The notes under the pieces: model-generated
The model's database searches: none
Seen by the model: the letters and a program-made list of their open reading frames with translations, nothing else
What the model was told of the DNA's origin: nothing
Program-made: the position numbers and the translations under genes
Assembly (NCBI RefSeq): GCF_039969785.1
Contig: NZ_JBDVNC010000016.1
Location: 62,001 to 126,000, forward strand
DNA: 64,000 bases
Direction: 5' to 3'
From: Shimia sp039969785
Lineage (GTDB): Bacteria; Pseudomonadota; Alphaproteobacteria; Rhodobacterales; Rhodobacteraceae
In this document: positions 60,580-64,000 of the stretch, piece after piece
How positions within the stretch are numbered: the stretch's first letter is position 1
Layout of the letters: every line of letters begins with the position of its first letter

Positions 60580-60987
60580 TCACCTCACAACGTGCACCGC
60601 GCACCGTGCGTGGCGCACAACCTGCGAGGCTGTGCTGCCCAGAAAATAGTCTTGCATACCCGGTCGATGCGACGCGATGACAACACATTCTACTTCGTTG
60701 TCTTCGGCCCACTCCAAAATGGACCGTCCTGCATGTCCCTCGATCACGACCCCTTGTGCATTGGGCAAATCTGCCCCCAACGTAACAAGGCTGTCGACAA
60801 TCGCCGTCTTGGCTTCGTCGTGAAACCCTTCGGGGATATAGTTGATCACGTATTTTGGAACCTGTTCCATAACGTGAATCATCGTGACACGGGTCTCTGG
60901 ATCCGCCAGACGACGTGCCACCGCCACTGACATTTCGGCATTCCTGTCATCGTCAAATGACACAGGGATGAGAATGTGTCTGTACAT
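60580..60987 (-). CDS. Universal stress protein (UspA family), copy 2
   Basis: 135 residues: YRHILIPVSFDDDRNAEMS, GVVIEGHAGRSILEWAEDNE and ASHRPGMQDYFLGSTASQVV. First gene of the tandem pair. An FNR/CRP-type dyad (TTGAT, four bases, GTCAG) lies 55-68 bp upstream of the start, suggesting oxygen- or nitric-oxide-linked activation, a known theme for Usp genes in this bacterial group. Confidence 0.92.
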   Translation of the reverse strand: MYRHILIPVSFDDDRNAEMSVAVARRLADPETRVTMIHVMEQVPKYVINYIPEGFHDEAKTAIVDSLVTLGADLPNAQGVVIEGHAGRSILEWAEDNEVECVVIASHRPGMQDYFLGSTASQVVRHARCAVHVVR

Positions 60988-61041
60988 GCGACCGCTCCTT
61001 ATCGGGTATGCTTACATTACGTGTTCCATCGGGGATTGGCC

Positions 61042-61055
61042 TTGATTCAGGTCAG
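61042..61055 (-). promoter_or_regulatory. FNR/CRP-type box upstream of the tandem usp genes
   Basis: TTGATTCAGGTCAG matches eight of the ten defined bases of the FNR consensus TTGAT-N4-ATCAA. It is centred about 60 bp before the start codon of the usp gene at 60987, compatible with a class II activator position for a short leader. Confidence 0.45.
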
Positions 61056-61066
61056 TCTGAGCCGTT

Positions 61067-61387
61067 TCAGTTGAACGACGCCGCAACGTCGTACATCACC
61101 GGCTCAAAACTACGACAAAGCTGGTTAAACTGGCGATTGCGTTTGCGCATTTCTTCTGTGCGCAACATGGCTTGGAAATCTTCTCGGCGTTCCCATTGGG
61201 AATAGTTTGCGATGCGTGTTTGTGCATCATTCACATGCAATCCGGAACCAATGAAGCCCGGTTGTTTTGAAATGAAGACCTCATACGCATCGGCCAGGGC
61301 ATCCAGTAAATCCTGACAAGTTCCGGGGCTCATTTCAAAGGTTGTAATCACTGTCTGAAGTTGCGTGTCATCGGAAATTCTAGGCAT
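61067..61387 (-). CDS. Antibiotic biosynthesis monooxygenase (ABM) domain protein
   Basis: 106 residues with one ABM fold: LQTVITTFEMSPGTCQDLLD, then ALADAYEVFISKQPGFIGSG, LHVNDAQTRIANYSQWERRE and FQAMLRTEEMRKRNRQFNQL. The order strand, helix, PGFxxxxLH, strand with WxxRExF is standard for ABM proteins, which include heme-degrading and quinone monooxygenases. The exact role is unknown. Confidence 0.82.
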   Translation of the reverse strand: MPRISDDTQLQTVITTFEMSPGTCQDLLDALADAYEVFISKQPGFIGSGLHVNDAQTRIANYSQWERREDFQAMLRTEEMRKRNRQFNQLCRSFEPVMYDVAASFN

Positions 61388-61567
61388 TGTGTCCTCCTTG
61401 CTCTGCTCAGCTTAGACCACGCCCGGTGACACTGGCTACTGGTTTCGCATAATGACTTTCTCCCGGTATTAACCTCTTATTTACCATATGTGCCAAATGC
61501 TTGAACCGAGGCATGCTATGGTACATTCGACCTCTTACGCGATTTTCCTTAATTCATTTATCAACTC

Positions 61568-62179
61568 ATGCATTTGCAGGACCCCTGGTTGCACCCAATT
61601 GGTGACCAGTTCCTTGCGTTTGCTGTGGAACCCCCATTTGATCCTGACTTGCGCTCGCAAGCTTACAGCTAGCTTTACTATGAATATGGCGCACATCCGC
61701 AATGGACGCTCGGGCTTGATGTCGGCGCCAATTCGCTCGGGTATTCCAAGGCTTTTGGGTTCTGGCGCACCAGGCTTTGGCAAAGCGAACGCAACAGGGG
61801 CGTCGTGGAAATCGGCATTGGCTCCCAGATCACAGGTGTAGGAACAGCCTTTGCCATCCGGCCCAGGCTAAGCTGGGGACGAAATTTCAAACTCAGCGAT
61901 CTTGATGGCTGGGCGTCGGTCGATGCAACGCTGACCTATGTGCCCAGCCTGAGCCGTTCGATCTCGAAACTGGAAACAACTGTTGGCCTGACAATTCCGC
62001 CCAAAGGCAAAATTACGCTCAAAGCGACGGCCGAAAAAGAATCCGATTCGTCTGCGTTGTTCACAATCTCAGCGGGCTACGCTTTCCAGATTATCGAACA
62101 GGTGTTTTTGACGGCAGAAGTTATTCACGCCGGTAACAATCCCGCGAAATTCAAGCTGGGCATATGGCTGCTATTCTGA
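61568..62179 (+). pseudogene. Beta-barrel-like envelope protein gene split by an amber codon
   Basis: One frame reads MHLQDPWLHPIGDQFLAFAV, EPPFDPDLRSQAYS, then TAG at 61670-61672, and continues without a break: LYYEYGAHPQWTLGLDVGAN, then RPRLSWGRNFKLSDLDGWAS and ISAGYAFQIIEQVFLTAEVI. The part after the stop has the alternating strands and YYEYG/GLD pattern of outer-membrane barrel proteins. No signal peptide is visible, so the 5' end may be lost too. ATG or GTG starts inside (such as 61805) could give a fragment, but a working barrel is unlikely unless the amber is read through. Confidence 0.6.
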
Positions 62180-62282
62180 ACCGGATTGAAATTCACCGCC
62201 GCATTGGGCATAAACACCCCACGATCGACGATGGATGACACCGTGAAAACACGGGCGCCACCGCCGCAATATGAGGCAGACC

Positions 62283-62603
62283 ATGACCAAACTAATTTGC
62301 GCGGCGCTGATCGGCGTTGTGACGATTCCACTCTTTTCGACAATGGCCGAGGCCAGCACGATGTCGCGGGCATGCCTGCGATCTGACCGCCCTGCCGCGA
62401 CCCGCAGCATGTGCCGGTGCATTCAACAGGTCGCAAATCAAAACCTGTCCCGCACTGATCAAAAGATGGCAGCAACATTTTTCTCGGAACCCCACAAAGC
62501 TCAGGTAATTCGCCAGTCTGATCGCTCCAGCCATGAAAAATTCTGGCTGCGCTACAAGGAATTCGGGTCAGTAGTGGCGGCGTCCTGTGGTCACCTGCGG
62601 TGA
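62283..62603 (+). CDS. Small secreted cationic protein, unknown function
   Basis: 106 residues: signal peptide (LICAALIGVVTIPLFSTMAE), then an Arg-rich mature part with at least four Cys (segments SRACLRSD, MCRCIQQV, ASCGHLR) and QNLSRTDQKMAATFFSEPHK. Disulfides are likely in the periplasm. The ATG at 62283 follows GAGGCAGACC; 62271 is an alternative. No family recognised. Confidence 0.65.
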   Translation: MTKLICAALIGVVTIPLFSTMAEASTMSRACLRSDRPAATRSMCRCIQQVANQNLSRTDQKMAATFFSEPHKAQVIRQSDRSSHEKFWLRYKEFGSVVAASCGHLR

Positions 62604-62685
62604 CTTGTTAACCGTATCGAAACATAATTCCCTTGACCCGAACGCGCCTCAAATTCACAAAAGGTAAATCTGGCGGGAATAATTC

Positions 62686-63657
62686 ATGATGATTAAGGGT
62701 GTCACAATCCGCGGCCTTGAGGTTTTCGAAGCTCTGGCCGCGTCCGGGTCCGTTGCGCGGGCGGCCGAGGCAACAGGCTTGTCTCAACCGGCTGTGTCAC
62801 AGCAGATAAAAAATCTGGAAACAGCACTCGGTACCCAACTTTTGGATCATGGCAAACGCCCCATGCAACTCACCTCAGCCGGACGTTCCTATCTCGCAAG
62901 GGCGACTGCCGTTCTGTCGCAACTGCGCCTCGCCCAATCCGAACTCAGCGTGATGGATCTGACCCACCTGACGCAAATGAGCATGGGTATCATCGACGAT
63001 TTTGACAATGACCTGACACCACGACTTGTCACCACCCTGGCCAAGTCAATGTCGCGCTGCCAGTTCAAGCTGGTGACTGCCCCCAGTCACGAAGTAACCC
63101 GCGCCCTGCAGGATCGCAGCCTGCATTTGGGCGTCGCGGCTTCGACCGGTGAAGTCTTGCCCGGTGTGGTCGAATACCCTCTGGCGCGGGACCCTTTCAT
63201 TCTGGTGACGCCTGCGGAAATGACAACCAACGGCACGTTGCAACTGGATGATCTTAATGCCTTGCCGATGCTGAGATACGATCAGGAACAGCTGATTTCG
63301 CGCCAGATCGAAGCCCATCTGAGCCGCCTGAACCTGACTTTTGAAAACCGATTCGAAATCGGGTCCAATCCGACCTTGCTGGCCATGGTATCGCGCGGCA
63401 TCGGATGGGCCATTACCACACCGCTCAGCTATCTCAGGGCCGCCCGCTTTCATGAGCGGGTCAATGTACACCCACTGCCCATTCAGCCTTTCAGTCGCAA
63501 CATTTCGCTGTTCGCCAATGCAGACTGGGCCGACTCGGTGCCCCGCGATGTCGCCCAGACCGTGCGCAGCCTGCTTCAGCAGCTTATGATTTCTCCTGCC
63601 ATAGACCGGTTTCCATGGCTGGAAGGAGAGTTTCGCGTCCTGGAAGACGAGCATTGA
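62686..63657 (+). CDS. LysR family transcriptional regulator
   Basis: 323 residues. The N-terminal winged helix is typical: LEVFEALAASGSVARAAEAT, GLSQPAVSQQIKNLETALG and LLDHGKRPMQLTSAGRSYL. The effector domain follows with TPRLVTTLAKSMSRCQFKLV, LHLGVAASTGEVLPGVVEY and SRGIGWAITTPLSYL. The target is unknown: the gene is preceded by a short secreted protein gene and followed by a convergent phosphatase gene, with no divergent partner. Confidence 0.92.
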   Translation: MMIKGVTIRGLEVFEALAASGSVARAAEATGLSQPAVSQQIKNLETALGTQLLDHGKRPMQLTSAGRSYLARATAVLSQLRLAQSELSVMDLTHLTQMSMGIIDDFDNDLTPRLVTTLAKSMSRCQFKLVTAPSHEVTRALQDRSLHLGVAASTGEVLPGVVEYPLARDPFILVTPAEMTTNGTLQLDDLNALPMLRYDQEQLISRQIEAHLSRLNLTFENRFEIGSNPTLLAMVSRGIGWAITTPLSYLRAARFHERVNVHPLPIQPFSRNISLFANADWADSVPRDVAQTVRSLLQQLMISPAIDRFPWLEGEFRVLEDEH

Positions 63658-63673
63658 TTTTCAGTTATTGAAA

Positions 63674-64000
63674 TCAGCGTCTGTCCTTCAGCGCGATGAC
63701 CAACCCTGCAGCACATGCCTCTACCAGATCAAGCGCCCCATCAAATTCGCGGGTGTAATATGGATCAGGCACCTCTGTTGCACCGGTCTGTGGTGCAAAG
63801 TCCGTGAACACGCGCACAGGCGTTGAATTGCCTGCCGGACGCAGATGCTCAATGTCGCGTCGGTTATTTTCGTCCATCGCCACTATCAGATCAAACCGCT
63901 CAAAATCCGCCCGCACAAACTGACGTGCCCGCAAATCCGACAGATCATATCCGCGCGCGCTGGCGGCGGCCTGCATCGGCCCATAAGGCGGATCGCCTGC
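63674..64000 (-). CDS. Low-molecular-weight protein-tyrosine phosphatase, C-terminal part (continues outside window)
   Basis: The visible 108 residues have GDPPYGPMQAAASARGYDLS, LRARQFVRADFERFDLIVAM and DENNRRDIEHLRP; the acid-catalyst loop VPDPYYTREFDGALDLVEAC contains the conserved DPYY. The P-loop CxGNxCRS lies beyond the window edge. Convergent with the LysR gene. Confidence 0.9.
   Translation of the reverse strand, partial: AGDPPYGPMQAAASARGYDLSDLRARQFVRADFERFDLIVAMDENNRRDIEHLRPAGNSTPVRVFTDFAPQTGATEVPDPYYTREFDGALDLVEACAAGLVIALKDRR

Noticed and set aside
1..64000. CRISPR arrays or prophage modules
   Set aside because: No regularly spaced direct repeats with unique spacers and no phage structural or integrase genes were seen.

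Overview
The window looks like a chromosomal segment of a marine alphaproteobacterium of the Rhodobacteraceae (Roseobacter group). This is an inference from gene content: a short aa3-type oxidase subunit IV gene, an fdhD-mobA-mobB-moeA molybdenum cofactor operon, a DmdC-like acyl-CoA dehydrogenase, an NDUFS4-type complex I subunit, a Hint-domain secreted protein and a xylose-type ABC operon with a ROK repressor. It is supported by GC-rich sequence and by many short, overlapping (ATGA, TGATG) operons. No rRNA, tRNA or CRISPR array was recognised.

Layout. Positions 1-4950 are a decaying accessory region. An IS21-type element (istA broken by two frameshifts, istB running off the window) sits against the 3' part of a sulfatase gene. 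It is followed by remnants of a tripartite tricarboxylate transporter (tctC with two nonsense codons, joined by deletion to a damaged tctA) and a broken membrane-protein gene. Positions 5090-7890 hold two GFA-type zinc proteins, a VOC protein and a Tat-exported agmatine-deiminase-like protein. Positions 8090-13421 hold the molybdenum cofactor operon, diverging from an azlCD amino-acid exporter across a perfect 19-bp palindrome. Positions 13440-20143 are mixed housekeeping genes (lipoprotein, oxidase subunit IV, MBL hydrolase, acyl-CoA dehydrogenase, Sua5, AlgH, DsbD-like).

Positions 20193-25050 encode an RND efflux pump and 30186-36000 an ABC/adaptor/TolC export system. Between them lie moaB, a phosphoesterase, a uracil-DNA glycosylase, a hydroxyacid dehydrogenase, csaA, proC and a YbjN-like gene. 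Positions 36160-39489 contain ubiK, the lgt-midA-pgeF operon and a 46-residue basic protein gene with its own terminator. Positions 39703-43585 carry a beta-barrel protein, tag, a degenerate EAL protein and an FG-GAP/UnbV protein. The FG-GAP gene is coupled to a ROK repressor that diverges from xylFHG-glk (44973-49129).

Positions 49211-51618 are an hpaD-hpaE pair of homoprotocatechuate meta-cleavage genes. Positions 51810-53263 are a two-gene unit pairing a HlyC-like lysine acyltransferase with a VCBS-Hint secreted protein, the most promising lead for an undescribed system. The remainder has uvrB, several small secreted unknowns, two ABM-fold proteins, a TIM-barrel isomerase, tandem universal stress genes behind an FNR-like box, a nonsense-split beta-barrel gene, a LysR regulator and the start of an LMW phosphatase. 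A short repeat built of 11-bp units occurs three times, each just 3' of a minus-strand gene.
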